64,000 nucleotides of DNA from Kocuria marina (GCA_014652975.1 BMZV01000001.1:806001-870000), one strand, 5' to 3'; shown: positions 1 through 9,275, counted from the stretch's first letter. The notes: a model not told the origin generated them from the sequence alone. Numbers and translations: made by a program.

Positions 1-66
1 CACGTCGGCCCCGCGGGACCTGCCGCGGTCCTGCCCGCCGTGCGGTGCGGAAATCTGTTGGGGCAC
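1..66 (-). CDS. Possible start of a gene that continues off the left edge (unidentified)
   Basis: Reading leftward, a GTG at 66-64 lies about eight bases after an AGGAG ribosome-binding site and opens a stop-free frame to the window edge, beginning VPQQISAPHGGQ. A TAGACT box further upstream (104-109 on this strand) could be a -10 element. Only 22 residues are visible, so no family can be named. It runs in the same direction as the pdxR-type gene that ends at 130. Confidence 0.3.
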   Translation of the reverse strand, partial: MPQQISAPHGGQDRGRSRGADV

Positions 67-129
67 GCCGAGAACTCCTGAATCTGCCGGGGATGTCCCG
101 CCCAGTCTAACGAGCTTCCCTGGACGGGT

Positions 130-1794
130 TCAGGGCTCGCCCAGTACCTCCCGCAGCACCTGGGCACCGCGTTCCACGTCCCGGTCCGGCGCGGTCAGGC
201 CCAGCACCACCCCGCCCCGTTCGTCGGGTCCCCGGTCCGCTTCCGCCAGCGACGACGACGCCCCTGCCCCACCACGTTCACCACCCTCGCGGCCCTGCCC
301 CGTCCAGTACTCGCCCAGGGCACCCACGAGGACCCCGCGGCGTCGTGCGCGCTCGATCGTGGCGTCCTCGTCCGGAACGGCGAGCACCGCGTGGGCACCG
401 CCGGCCATGGGCAGAACACTCACGTGCGGGAGGTCGCCGAGGACGTCGGAGAGCAGCGAGCGGCGTCGTCGGAAGGAGCGGCGCATCCTGGCCGTGTGGC
501 GCTGGAACTCCCCCGAATCCACGAACCGCGCGAGCGCTTCCTGGGCGATGAGCGAGACGGGCGAACCCAGCTCCGCACGCGTGCGTGCGAGGTCCGGGAG
601 CAGGGAATCCGGGGCCACGAGGTGCCCCACGCCCACGGAACTGCCGAGCACCTTGGCGAAACTGCCCAGGGTCACCACGGTGTCCCGGGCGGTGTCCAAT
701 GCCCCGAGGGCGGGCAGGGGTTGGGCGCTGTGGCGCAGTTCGGAGTCGTAGTCGTCCTCGAGCACGAGCGCGCCGTGCTCACGGGCCCACGCGAGCAGTT
801 CCATCCGGCGCGTCACGGGCATGGTCCCGCCCAGCGGGTACTGGTGTCCGGGCGTGAGCACGATGGCGTCCGGCGCGGGGGCGACGTCCCACCGCCCCGC
901 CCCGCCCCACCACCCGCTGGGCAGATGCTCGGGCACGAGACCGTGCTCGTCCACCCCCACCGGCAGGGCGATGTGCCCGAGCGCGCGCACCACACGACGA
1001 AGCGCGGGGTACCCGGGATTCTCCACGGCCACGCGCAGCCTCCTGCCGTGTGCAAGCCCCAGCACCCGCAACGCGAGCTGCAACCCGTCCCGCACACCCG
1101 CGGTGACGAGGATGTCCTCGGGAGAACGCACGATCCCGCGATTGAGCCGCAGGTAGTCCGCGAGGTGGTCCCGCAGATCGGTGCGCAGGGTGCGCCCCGT
1201 GGCGACGCCGCTCGCCGCGTCCCGCCACGCCCCGCGCCACGCGGGGGTGTCCAGGGACGTGATGGTGCTCTTCCCAGGGCGCAGGTCGATCATCTCGGGC
1301 CGCACCGCGGACCGACGGGCCGTGCGCTGCGAAGGGGGCGCGGGCGAGGTCGTCGGGGCGGGAATGCCCGCGGCCGGTATGTCAGCACGAGGCGACGTGG
1401 GGGTGGAATGCTGTCCGGCGCGGGGCGACGCCGCGGCGTCGCCCCCGGGCACCGGGCCGGACGGGCGGGCTCGAGGAGCATCGGCGGTCGCAGCGGCAGC
1501 ACGGGCAACGGGCCCTGTATCGCGCCGCATTTCCAGGTGCGGGGTGATCCGCGTGGCACCGCGATCGGCCACGAGGTAGCCCTCACCTGCGAGGACGTCC
1601 CACGCGGACGTGACCGTTCCGCGCGAGATTCCCAACCGGGCGGCCAGGGCCCGGGACGAAGGCAGGGGGTCGCCCGGGCGCAGCACCCCGCGCGCCACGA
1701 GCTCGCGGATCTGCCGCACGAGCTGATCCCCCAGACCCGTGCTCGCGGTGCGATCGACGGTCAGGGGGAGGTCGGTGTCCCTGGCGTGCCTCAT
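130..1794 (-). CDS. pdxR: MocR/PdxR-family transcriptional regulator (GntR HTH + aminotransferase-like domain)
   Basis: A 554-residue fusion regulator. An N-terminal GntR winged helix-turn-helix (about residues 10-85, with LAARLGISRGTVTSAWDVL) is followed by a long Pro/Ala/Ser linker (about 90-165) and a class I aminotransferase fold. The fold keeps the EDDYDSEL motif and a PLP-binding lysine in GSFAKVLG (about residue 380). PdxR proteins of this class sense pyridoxal phosphate and control pdxST. The pdxST pair lies just beyond the neighbouring ATPase gene, which supports this identity over other MocR members. Its ATG overlaps the ATPase stop (ATGA), so the two are probably translationally coupled. 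The long linker makes it larger than most family members. Confidence 0.8.
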   Translation of the reverse strand: MRHARDTDLPLTVDRTASTGLGDQLVRQIRELVARGVLRPGDPLPSSRALAARLGISRGTVTSAWDVLAGEGYLVADRGATRITPHLEMRRDTGPVARAAAATADAPRARPSGPVPGGDAAASPRAGQHSTPTSPRADIPAAGIPAPTTSPAPPSQRTARRSAVRPEMIDLRPGKSTITSLDTPAWRGAWRDAASGVATGRTLRTDLRDHLADYLRLNRGIVRSPEDILVTAGVRDGLQLALRVLGLAHGRRLRVAVENPGYPALRRVVRALGHIALPVGVDEHGLVPEHLPSGWWGGAGRWDVAPAPDAIVLTPGHQYPLGGTMPVTRRMELLAWAREHGALVLEDDYDSELRHSAQPLPALGALDTARDTVVTLGSFAKVLGSSVGVGHLVAPDSLLPDLARTRAELGSPVSLIAQEALARFVDSGEFQRHTARMRRSFRRRRSLLSDVLGDLPHVSVLPMAGGAHAVLAVPDEDATIERARRRGVLVGALGEYWTGQGREGGERGGAGASSSLAEADRGPDERGGVVLGLTAPDRDVERGAQVLREVLGEP

Positions 1795-2963
1795 TCCCGG
1801 GACTGCCGCGCGATGAAGTCGGCCATGCCGGGAACGGTGAACGCCACCTGACCGTGATCGGGAGCATAGATCATCCCCTTCTGGATCAGTTGCGCTCTGG
1901 TAGGGCCCAGACTGCTGGCCTTGGTACCGAGCCGGGCTGCGAGTTCACCCGTGCGGGAGGGGCCCGCACCGTCCACCGCCATGACGCTCATGTACTCGCG
2001 CTCCTTGGGCGTCGCCCTGCCCCAGCGGGCCGGGAAGAATCCGGAGTCCAGTTGCGCCCACCCCTTCTCGATGGCCACTCTCGAGTCCTCGAGCGTGAAC
2101 GGCGTGGTCGGCGCGACTTCCCACACTGCGTTCCCGAACTCCTGGATGAAGTACGGATAACCACCCGACGCCGCGACGATGGCGTTCAGCGCCTCGGTGT
2201 CGAATTCGGCGCCCACGTCCTTGGCCGGGCGTGCCACCGCGTATCGCGCTTGCTCCGGGTCCAGCGGTCCGATGACCCGGTAGTCGAAGAGTCTTTCCGC
2301 ATAACTGCGTGTGGCGCTCAGGATCGTGGGAAGGTTCGGCAGACCGGCGCAGATCACGTAGAACGGCCAGTCACGCTGGCCCGCGATGTGCTGGACCGTG
2401 ACGATTGCGCTCATCATGTCCGGGTCTAGGTCCTGCATCTCGTCGATGAACAGGCCGAATGCGCTGTGCTGTGCCTTCAGTGGTTCGCTGAGATCCTCGA
2501 CCAGCTCTTCCACATCGATGTCGATCCGCCCGGACTGCGCGCGTACGGGATGAAGATCGACACTGGCCGAGACACCGCTCGTCCCCACGGAGACACTGAA
2601 GGACTGGATGGTCGTGAGCGCATCAGCGAAGAACTGACCGGGGTGACGGCCGAGATGACGCCGAGCCGCCACCAGGAGTTCCCGGGCGAACCTGTCTCTC
2701 ACGTCCTGCCTGCCCCGAGCCTCCGGCCGCCCCTCCAGCTGGACGGTGAGCCAGCCGTGATTGTCCGCGTGCGCACGCAGGACGTTGAGTAGAACGGTCT
2801 TTCCGACTCCCCGTAGACCCGTGAGCACCATGCCCCTGTTGGGGCGGTGGAGCTTGGCGCGCGCGATCATGAGGTCGAAGGCGGAAATCTCTGCCTCCCG
2901 GCCACTGAGCACCTTGGGACGCAGCCCGGATCCGGGGCTGTAGGGGTTGGCTGCGAGGTCCAT
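1791..2963 (-). CDS. AAA ATPase with C-terminal winged-helix region, coupled to pdxR
   Basis: A 390-residue P-loop ATPase of the AAA_16/Orc-like type. Walker A is GLRGVGKT (residues 49-56), Walker B is LFIDEMQDL (about 171-179), and a sensor-like strand [10 protein letters not shown] follows. The last 70 residues look like a winged helix ([19 protein letters not shown]). Such stand-alone ATPases are common in actinobacteria but have no settled function. Its stop overlaps the start of the pdxR-type gene, so both are likely read from the AT-rich promoter just upstream of it. No signal peptide or membrane segment is present. A role in DNA-linked regulation is inference only. Confidence 0.8.
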   Translation of the reverse strand: MDLAANPYSPGSGLRPKVLSGREAEISAFDLMIARAKLHRPNRGMVLTGLRGVGKTVLLNVLRAHADNHGWLTVQLEGRPEARGRQDVRDRFARELLVAARRHLGRHPGQFFADALTTIQSFSVSVGTSGVSASVDLHPVRAQSGRIDIDVEELVEDLSEPLKAQHSAFGLFIDEMQDLDPDMMSAIVTVQHIAGQRDWPFYVICAGLPNLPTILSATRSYAERLFDYRVIGPLDPEQARYAVARPAKDVGAEFDTEALNAIVAASGGYPYFIQEFGNAVWEVAPTTPFTLEDSRVAIEKGWAQLDSGFFPARWGRATPKEREYMSVMAVDGAGPSRTGELAARLGTKASSLGPTRAQLIQKGMIYAPDHGQVAFTVPGMADFIARQSRE

Positions 2964-3025
2964 GTACCGAAGTGTAAAGCATTATATAAATATTTTTATA
3001 CTTACTTAGATTTTGATAGCGTCTC
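2964..3025 (-). promoter_or_regulatory. AT-rich promoter of the ATPase-pdxR pair
   Basis: On the minus strand a perfect TATAAT (plus 2981-2986) lies 17 bases before the ATPase ATG, inside about 50 bases of very low GC that contrast with the surrounding DNA. Transcription would begin only some ten bases before the ATG, and no Shine-Dalgarno sequence is visible, so the mRNA is probably leaderless or nearly so. The AT-rich block separates this transcript from divergent pdxS. Confidence 0.6.
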
Positions 3026-3071
3026 GATCGACGGCTGCCAAAGGCCGCGGGTTACGTGCCGGACGTTGCGT

Positions 3072-3118
3072 AAGTGGACCACTTCATTTCTTCGATTTTG
3101 GCTCTGTCAATGGACCAC
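3072..3118 (+). promoter_or_regulatory. Candidate PdxR operator: two direct repeats before pdxS
   Basis: Two copies of a TGGACCAC-containing box occur 36 bases apart: AAGTGGACCAC at 3072-3082 and CAATGGACCAC at 3108-3118. The first is also the core of a palindrome, AAGTGG-A-CCACTT. They resemble the AAAGTGG-type PdxR box described in Corynebacterium glutamicum and lie directly in front of pdxS, opposite the regulator gene. The match is from memory of the consensus, and binding is inferred. Confidence 0.6.
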
Positions 3119-3140
3119 CCACGCTGCCAGGATGGAGGCC

Positions 3141-4070
3141 ATGACCGAAACCTTGCAGACCTCCGCCCAGGACCCCACCCCCGTGACCGGATCGCGCCTC
3201 GTCAAGCGCGGCCTGGCCGACATGCTCAAGGGCGGTGTGATCATGGACGTGGTCACCGCTGAGCAGGCCCGGATCGCCGAGGACTCCGGAGCCGTGGCCG
3301 TGATGGCGCTCGAGCGCGTTCCCGCGGACATCCGCTCGCAGGGTGGCGTGGCGCGCATGAGCGATCCCGATCTGATCGAGCAGATCATCGACTCGGTGTC
3401 CATCCCCGTGATGGCCAAGGCGCGGATCGGGCACTTCGTGGAGGCACAGGTGCTCGAGCACCTCAAGGTGGACTACATCGACGAGTCCGAGGTGCTCTCC
3501 CCCGCCGATTACGTCAACCACATCGACAAGCACCGCTTCAACGTCCCGTTCGTGTGCGGTGCGACCAACCTGGGTGAGGCGCTGCGCCGGATCACCGAGG
3601 GCGCGGCCATGATCCGCTCCAAGGGCGAGGCCGGCACGGGGGACGTCTCCGAGGCCACCAAGCACATCCGCACCATCCGAGCGCAGATCGCGGAGTTGCA
3701 GGCGCTGTACACCGCTGCCCCGGACGCCCTGTACGTCAAGGCCAAGGAGCTGCAGGCGCCGTACGAGCTCGTGGCCGAGGTGGCCCGCGCCGGGTCCCTG
3801 CCGGTCGTGATGTTCACCGCCGGCGGCGTGGCCACCCCCGCGGACGCGGCGATGATGATGCAGCTCGGCGCGGACGGAGTGTTCGTGGGCTCGGGCATCT
3901 TCAAGTCCGGCAACCCCGCCGAGCGCGCCCGCGCCATCGTGGCCGCGACCGCCTACTACGACGATCCCGCCCGCATCGCAGAGGCCTCCCGCGGCCTGGG
4001 CGAGGCCATGGTCGGCATCAACGTGGCGGACCTGCCCGCACCCCACCGCCTCGCGGAGCGCGGCTGGTGA
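3141..4070 (+). CDS. pdxS: Pyridoxal 5'-phosphate synthase, lyase subunit PdxS
   Basis: PdxS combines ribose 5-phosphate, glyceraldehyde 3-phosphate and ammonia from PdxT into PLP. The whole protein matches this very conserved TIM barrel, for example [34 protein letters not shown] with an active-site lysine, and the phosphate loop [13 protein letters not shown]. The frame also offers an ATG at 3132. I chose 3141 (309 residues), but its GGAGG is only two bases away, so 3132 or a leaderless start is equally possible. PdxT follows with a GTGA overlap. The promoter carries two PdxR-like boxes. Confidence 0.97.
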   Translation: MTETLQTSAQDPTPVTGSRLVKRGLADMLKGGVIMDVVTAEQARIAEDSGAVAVMALERVPADIRSQGGVARMSDPDLIEQIIDSVSIPVMAKARIGHFVEAQVLEHLKVDYIDESEVLSPADYVNHIDKHRFNVPFVCGATNLGEALRRITEGAAMIRSKGEAGTGDVSEATKHIRTIRAQIAELQALYTAAPDALYVKAKELQAPYELVAEVARAGSLPVVMFTAGGVATPADAAMMMQLGADGVFVGSGIFKSGNPAERARAIVAATAYYDDPARIAEASRGLGEAMVGINVADLPAPHRLAERGW

Positions 4071-4753
4071 GCGGGTCCCCCTCGCAGCACCACCCGCACG
4101 ACGACGCCGCCCTGCCGGGCCCGAGCGCCCACCCCACTGTGGGCGTGCTCGCCCTGCAGGGCGGCGTCGTGGAGCACGTGCGCGCGGTGGAGTCCCTGGG
4201 CGCCCGCGCCGTGAAGGTGCGCTCCGCCGATGACCTCGTGGACCCGGACGGCGCCCCCCGCATCGACGCGCTGATCCTGCCCGGCGGGGAGTCCTCCACG
4301 GTGGACCGGCTGTGCCGTACGTTCGGACTGTTCGACTCCTTGCAACGGGTGGTCCGCGGAGGCCTGCCCACGCTCGGAACGTGCGCCGGGCTCATCATGC
4401 TCTCCTCCGAGATCGAGGATCCGGCCCCCGGCCAGCAGTCCCTCGGGGTGCTGGACGTGAGCGTGAACCGCAACGCGTTCGGTTCACAGGTGTCCTCTGC
4501 GGAGGTGGAGCTGGCGTGGGAGGGCCCAGCGAGCGACGTCGTGGCGCCCGGTGACGTGGTGCGCGCGGCCTTCATCCGCGCCCCCGAGGTGACCCGTGCG
4601 GGCGACGGCGTGGAAGTTCTCGCGCGCCACCGGGGTGCGGTGGTGGCGGTGCGCCAGGGCAGCGTGCTGGGCATCAGCTTCCACCCGGAGCTCACGGGGG
4701 ACACCACCCTGCACCGGATGCTGCTGGGGCAGGTGGCCGCCCGCCGGGGGTGA
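4067..4753 (+). CDS. pdxT: Pyridoxal 5'-phosphate synthase, glutaminase subunit PdxT
   Basis: A class I glutamine amidotransferase that releases ammonia from glutamine and channels it to PdxS. The nucleophile is Cys106 in GTCAGL, the His-Glu pair is in SFHPELTGD near residue 208, and LPGGESST is the family signature. The GTG start overlaps the pdxS stop. At 228 residues it is about 25-30 longer than usual because of a His/Asp/Pro-rich N-terminal extension ahead of [10 protein letters not shown]. The extension may simply be the result of the coupled start. Confidence 0.96.
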   Translation: MSGSPSQHHPHDDAALPGPSAHPTVGVLALQGGVVEHVRAVESLGARAVKVRSADDLVDPDGAPRIDALILPGGESSTVDRLCRTFGLFDSLQRVVRGGLPTLGTCAGLIMLSSEIEDPAPGQQSLGVLDVSVNRNAFGSQVSSAEVELAWEGPASDVVAPGDVVRAAFIRAPEVTRAGDGVEVLARHRGAVVAVRQGSVLGISFHPELTGDTTLHRMLLGQVAARRG

Positions 4754-4928
4754 GCACGGTCGGGGTGAGCGCCCAGACGAACTCGGGTAGGGCGCAGGAC
4801 GCCCCCCGACCAGCACCGGGACGGGAAACCCCGCTGCGCCACATCACGACTTCCGGCGCAACAGACTCGCACCGGCGCGCCGATCCGTGTAGACCTGGCC
4901 TCTCTGACTACTCACGACGGAGGAACTC

Positions 4929-6062
4929 TTGGCCGGCTTCACCACACGCACCATCCACGCGCTGCACGACGTCGCCCTGGGTGCCGTGGTGCCCCCGATC
5001 CACACCGCCTCCACGTTCCTGCAGCCCACCGAGGGCGGCGAGGGTCCCTTCGAGTACCAGCGCGGGTCGAACCCCACGCGCACCGATGCCGAGACCACCC
5101 TGGCGGCGCTCGAGGGCGCCCGGCACTCCTTCGCGTTCGCCACCGGCATGGCTGCCACCGGGGCCGTGCTCGGCACCCTGCACGCCGGTGACTCGGTGAT
5201 CATGGGCCTGCCCGTCTACGGCGGCAACTACCGGTGGGCCACCATTGAGCTGCCCAAGCGCGGGATCACCACGCACTTCCACGACGACCTCAACCGGCTC
5301 TCGGACGAGGACTTCGACGAGAGCACGCGCATCGTGTTCCTCGAGACGCCGTCCAACCCCACGCTGCGCGTGACCGACATCCGACGTGTCGTCGAGCTTG
5401 CCCACCGCCACGGCGCCATGGTGGTCGTGGACAACACGTTCCTCACCCCGTACCTGCAGCGCCCGCTGGAGCTGGGCGCGGACGTCACCGTGCAGTCCGC
5501 CACCAAGTACCTCGGCGGCCACGGGGACCTGCTGGGCGGCGTGGTCAGCACCAACGACGACGAGATGGCCCAGCAGCTGCACCTGGCACAGATGGTCTCG
5601 GGCGGGGTGCTCTCCCCCATCGACTCCTACCGACTGATCCAGTCCGTGAAGACCCTCGGCATCCGCCTGGACCGCCAGCAGGAGAACGCCCACCGGATCG
5701 TAGAGTTCCTGCGCGGCCGGGACGAGGTGGCGCGAGTCCTCGTCCCCGGATCCTTCGACGAGGAGGAGGCCCGGATCCAGGAGGCCCAGGCGGACGGGCT
5801 CGGGGGGCTGTTCTCCTTCGAGCTCCTCCCGGGCAAGGACGTCCGGGCGTTCCTCGGCCGCCTGGAGATCTTCGGCTTCGCAGTGAGCCTGGGCGGCATC
5901 GAGTCTCTGATCTGCCTCCCCGCATCCATGACCCACGGGGCATACTTACCTGAGGACCGCGAGCTGGCGCACCTGAGCGAGAACCTGCTGCGCGTGGCCG
6001 TGGGCATCGAGGACGTCGAGGACCTCATCGCGGACCTCGCCCAGGCCCTCGACGCGGCCTGA
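4929..6062 (+). CDS. Cys/Met-metabolism PLP enzyme (cystathionine gamma-synthase/lyase family)
   Basis: A 377-residue PLP-dependent trans-sulfuration enzyme. Family motifs are plain: FEYQRGSNPTR near the N terminus, ETPSNPTLRVTDI, VVDNTFLTPYLQRP, and the PLP lysine in SATKYLGGHGDLLGG. The TTG start at 4929 is set by a strong GGAGGAA five bases upstream. The sequence cannot separate cystathionine gamma-synthase, gamma-lyase and methionine gamma-lyase. An amino-acid ABC transporter follows after 14 bases in apparent operon, so a role in using imported sulfur amino acids is a reasonable inference. Confidence 0.88.
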   Translation: MAGFTTRTIHALHDVALGAVVPPIHTASTFLQPTEGGEGPFEYQRGSNPTRTDAETTLAALEGARHSFAFATGMAATGAVLGTLHAGDSVIMGLPVYGGNYRWATIELPKRGITTHFHDDLNRLSDEDFDESTRIVFLETPSNPTLRVTDIRRVVELAHRHGAMVVVDNTFLTPYLQRPLELGADVTVQSATKYLGGHGDLLGGVVSTNDDEMAQQLHLAQMVSGGVLSPIDSYRLIQSVKTLGIRLDRQQENAHRIVEFLRGRDEVARVLVPGSFDEEEARIQEAQADGLGGLFSFELLPGKDVRAFLGRLEIFGFAVSLGGIESLICLPASMTHGAYLPEDRELAHLSENLLRVAVGIEDVEDLIADLAQALDAA

Positions 6063-6076
6063 GAGGGGAACCCACC

Positions 6077-6904
6077 GTGGACTCACGTCGAGCATCCCGC
6101 CGGGCCGTGCTCAGCGGCACCGGCCTGGCGGGGCTGGTTGCCGTGCTGGCCGCCTGCTCACCGGGCGGCGGCTCCGAGGACTCGGGTGCCTCCGAGGACC
6201 TGCTGACCAGGATCCAGCGCACCGGTGAGGTGCGCATCGGCATGGAGGGCACGTTCCGCCCGTACGGCTACCACGACGACTCCGGCGCCCTGGTGGGCTA
6301 TGAAAAGGAGATCGGGGACCTGATCGCCAAGGACCTCGGGGTGCGCGCCACCTACGTTGAGACCCAGTGGGACTCGCTGATCGCGGGGGTGGACGCGGGC
6401 CGCTACGACCTTGTCATGAACAACATCGCACCCACGGCCGAGCGCAGGGAGAACTTCGACTTCTCCATCCCCTACGCGATCTCCCAGGGCCGCGCCGGGG
6501 TCGCCCAGGACTCCCCGCTGACGTCCGTTGACGAGATCTCCGGGCACACCTCCGCCCAGACCGAGACCTCCAACTTCGGCAAGAGCATGGCCGCCCTGGG
6601 GGCCCAGCTGGTGCCCACCACGGGGTTCGACGAGGCCATCATGCTCGTGACCTTCGGGCGCGTGGAGATGACCGCCAACGATTTCGTGACGTTCCAGGCG
6701 TTCTTCGAGCAGCGCCCTGACGCCAGGATCCGTCTCCTGGACGGCCAGGTGGGAGACGCCTCGGAGTCCGCGGTGCTCATGGCCCGCAACCAGCCACGGC
6801 TGCGAGCCGCCGTGGACAAGTCCCTGACCACCCACATGGACAACGGCGATCTGGCCAAGATCTTCGAGAAATACGTGTCCACCGACCTCACCCCGGAGTC
6901 ATGA
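6077..6904 (+). CDS. Amino-acid ABC transporter substrate-binding lipoprotein
   Basis: A 275-residue family 3 periplasmic-type binding protein, exported and lipid-anchored. The signal region has a twin-arginine-like SRRASRR followed by a hydrophobic stretch and the lipobox LAAC. The mature part has the family motifs VRIGMEGTFRPYGYHDDSG and LVGYEKEIGDLIAKDLG. The GTG start follows GAGAGGGG. It opens a transporter set with the permease and ATPase downstream (ATGA overlap). Pairing with a Cys/Met enzyme suggests cystine or a related amino acid as ligand, but glutamine or arginine cannot be excluded. Confidence 0.9.
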   Translation: MDSRRASRRAVLSGTGLAGLVAVLAACSPGGGSEDSGASEDLLTRIQRTGEVRIGMEGTFRPYGYHDDSGALVGYEKEIGDLIAKDLGVRATYVETQWDSLIAGVDAGRYDLVMNNIAPTAERRENFDFSIPYAISQGRAGVAQDSPLTSVDEISGHTSAQTETSNFGKSMAALGAQLVPTTGFDEAIMLVTFGRVEMTANDFVTFQAFFEQRPDARIRLLDGQVGDASESAVLMARNQPRLRAAVDKSLTTHMDNGDLAKIFEKYVSTDLTPES

Positions 6905-7575
6905 CCGATTTCCTGAGCCTTTGGGCCGATTCCCTTCCGCAGCTGCTGCTGGCCACCGTCAAGGTGACCATCCCGCTGAGCATCATCGCCTTCGTCCTCG
7001 CCCTGGTGGTGGCGGTGCTCGCCACCACCATGCGCCTGAGCGGCATCCGCCCCCTGCAGTGGATCTCCCGCTTCTACGTGTGGCTGTTCCGCGGCACCCC
7101 GATCCTGGTGCAGCTGTTCATCATCTTCTACGGGCTGCCCGCCGCCGGCATCACGCTCTCCGCGTGGACCTCCGCGATCCTCGCGTTCACCCTGAACACG
7201 GGGGCCTACGCGGCCGAGACCCTGCGGGCCTCCGTGCAATCCATCCCCCGGGGCCAGCTCGAAGCCGCCCGGACGCTGAACTACACGGGCTGGCAGACGG
7301 TGCGCCACGTCGTCGCGCCCCAGGCCCTGCGGATCGCGCTGCCTCCCCTGGGCAACGACCTCATCGACCTGGTCAAGGGCACCTCCCTGGTCATGGTCAT
7401 CACCCTGGCGGACGTGTTCCAGGTGGGCCGTCAGATCGCCGCGACCAACTTCCAGCCCCTCGCGCTCTACGCGGAGGTGGCTGTGATCTACCTGGCGATC
7501 TTCACTGTCCTCTCGCTGCTGCAGTCCCGCCTCGAACGGGTGTCCAACCGCTACATCAGGAGTTCCCATGCTTGA
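6901..7575 (+). CDS. Amino-acid ABC transporter permease (HisM/GlnP type)
   Basis: A 224-residue integral membrane protein with about five membrane segments. It has the polar amino-acid permease hallmarks YVWLFRGTPILVQLFIIFYG and the ATPase-docking EAA loop EAARTLNYTGWQTVRHVVAP. Its ATG overlaps the stop of the binding-protein gene and its end overlaps the start of the ATPase gene by eight bases, so the three are made together. As the only permease, it probably works as a homodimer. Confidence 0.93.
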   Translation: MTDFLSLWADSLPQLLLATVKVTIPLSIIAFVLALVVAVLATTMRLSGIRPLQWISRFYVWLFRGTPILVQLFIIFYGLPAAGITLSAWTSAILAFTLNTGAYAAETLRASVQSIPRGQLEAARTLNYTGWQTVRHVVAPQALRIALPPLGNDLIDLVKGTSLVMVITLADVFQVGRQIAATNFQPLALYAEVAVIYLAIFTVLSLLQSRLERVSNRYIRSSHA

Positions 7576-8305
7576 GCTGACAGACGTCTCCAAGAGCTTC
7601 GGGGACACCACCGTCCTGCGGGGGATCACCCTGGCGCTGCCCAACGGGGAGACCACCGTGATCCTCGGGCCGTCCGGCTCCGGGAAGTCCACCCTGTTGC
7701 GCACCATGAACCTGCTCGAGGTCCCCGAGTCCGGGCGCCTGGACATCAACGGGGACTCCGTGACCTTCGGTGCGCAGCTGACCCGCAGGCAGATCTCCGC
7801 GATCCGCCGCCGCTCCGCCATGGTCTTCCAGGGCTACAACCTCTTCCCGCACGAGACGGTGCTGGACAACGTGGCCATGCCCCCGGCACTGAACGGCAAG
7901 GCGGACCGCGCCACGGCCCGGGCTCGCGCAGTGGAGCTGCTGGAGTCCGTGGGAATGGGCCACCGGTTGGAGGAGTACCCGGACAACCTCTCCGGCGGGC
8001 AGCAGCAGCGCGTGGCGATCGCCAGGGCCCTGGCCGTGGAGCCGGACTACCTGCTCTTCGACGAGCCCACCTCCGCCCTGGACCCCGAGCTGGAGGCCGA
8101 GGTCATCAGGGTCATGGTGGACCTGGCCCGCGAGCGCCGTTCCCTGGTGGTAGTCACGCACAACATCGGCTTCGCCCGCCGGGTCGCGGACCGCATCGTC
8201 TTCCTCGCGGACGGCGGGATCGGCTTCGACGGCGCCCCGGAGGACTTCTTTGCCTCGGACAGTGAACGGATCCGGCGCTACCTCAACGTCTTCGACGCCG
8301 TGTGA
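7568..8305 (+). CDS. Amino-acid ABC transporter ATP-binding protein
   Basis: A 245-residue ATPase that powers the preceding permease at the inner face of the membrane. Walker A is GPSGSGKST (34-42), the Q-loop is VFQGYNLFPHETVLDNV, the signature is LSGGQQQRVAIARAL, Walker B is LLFDEPTSALDPE, and the H-loop is VVTHNIGFARR. Length and motifs are typical of the GlnQ/HisP group. It is the last gene of the unit that starts at 4929. Confidence 0.95.
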   Translation: MLELTDVSKSFGDTTVLRGITLALPNGETTVILGPSGSGKSTLLRTMNLLEVPESGRLDINGDSVTFGAQLTRRQISAIRRRSAMVFQGYNLFPHETVLDNVAMPPALNGKADRATARARAVELLESVGMGHRLEEYPDNLSGGQQQRVAIARALAVEPDYLLFDEPTSALDPELEAEVIRVMVDLARERRSLVVVTHNIGFARRVADRIVFLADGGIGFDGAPEDFFASDSERIRRYLNVFDAV

Positions 8306-8830
8306 GCCCGTGACGCCCGCCGTTGCGGCGGTGCCGGTGGCGGCGGGTGCCGACGACGACGCCCGGTGCGGGTGCTGCCCGTGGTGCCGCTACGGCGTGA
8401 TATCTCCACGGCACCCTCCCTCCACAGCGGGCGTCGGACTCGCGGTGCCGCGGACGGGACGCGTGCCAGACGGCCGTGAGCGCGGCGGCAGGCGCCCGTG
8501 TCGCCCAGGGAGACCAGCACGTGGGTGCCGGCCCCCAGGACCACGGCGGACAGCAGCGGTCCCGCCGGCAGCCGGGACGGCCGCAGGTGCTCGATCGGGT
8601 TCATGATGCCCCGCTTTCCCCGGACCTCCCCTGTCCGCACAGGATCGGCGGCCATCCGCCTCCCTGTAGGTGCGGGGCCTCCGCCGGTGTGTGTGATGCG
8701 CACAGCTCCAGGGGGCCCGGTGAACAGGAACCCTTGGTGACCAGGTGGTCCTCGTGGGGGGAGATCTTCCTCGGCCACCGGGTCGTCGTGAACCGGGAAG
8801 TGTGAACCGCGCACCGGGCCGGATCCCACG
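8306..8830. other. Intergenic stretch without a recognisable gene
   Basis: About 525 bases with no coding region I can support. A minus-strand frame starting MNPIEHLRPSRL (ATG near 8604) has a short hydrophobic patch but turns into an Arg/Pro-rich shadow-like sequence, lacks a good ribosome site, and resembles nothing I know. A weak CCGCC/GGCGG hairpin follows the ATPase stop near 8320. This stretch may be debris from the decayed gene to its right. Confidence 0.5.
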
Positions 8831-9196
8831 GCACCCCCCCGAGGGGCCACCCCCGGAGAATCCTCCACCGCCGCCGAACGAGCATGAGGAACCGGAGGAA
8901 ACGGACGGGCCCGAGCTGTTGCCGTACGCGGGGCCGCTGGAGCCGCCCTTCGGCGGGACTCCGCGGCAGGCCCCGCATCACCAAGGTCGGCACGTCCGCC
9001 ACGACAAGGAGCAGCACCGCCCCGATCAGAGAATGAACCCCGACTTCGAGAAGGCGCGGTCGGAGGCGGCCTGCGAGGTCGCCCGGTCGTACACCGCGGT
9101 GAGGGTGTCCCGCAGCGCGGTCGTAGGAGGATCCGGCAGCCTCAGGACCCGAACGGGAGCATGGCGATCACGATGGCCGCCCTGGGTGACCAGGGG
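8831..9196 (-). pseudogene. Remnant of a TPM-domain protein, tandem paralog of the next gene
   Basis: Pieces of a TPM/YgcG-type protein occur in order on the minus strand but in changing frames. They are AAIVIAMLPFGS, then TLTAVYDRATSQAASDRAF, then a membrane piece LIGAVLLLVVADV, then the Gly/Ser tail GSSCSFGGGGGFSGGG. The intact neighbour shows the same order: TVTKVYDEADPQAAADRA, a membrane segment, and TSSFGGGGGFTRGG. The frames change at least three times and a stop follows SKSGFIL, where one added base would join it to LIGAVLLL. The N-terminal domain is mostly lost. I read this as a decayed tandem duplicate. Confidence 0.7.
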
Positions 9197-9275
9197 CACA
9201 GCGGGTCTCGTCATGACCCCCTGGCCACGACCTGATTTGCCATCGCGAAAACAGTCCAGGCCGCGGGCGTGCCGC

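Noticed and set aside
4754-4928. Possible SAM-type riboswitch before the Cys/Met enzyme
   Set aside because: No conserved SAM riboswitch cores or long pairings were found in the 175-base leader.
8278-8604. A minus-strand frame starting MNPIEHLRPSRL
   Set aside because: It has a short hydrophobic patch but an Arg/Pro-rich remainder, overlaps the ATPase gene end and has a poor ribosome site.
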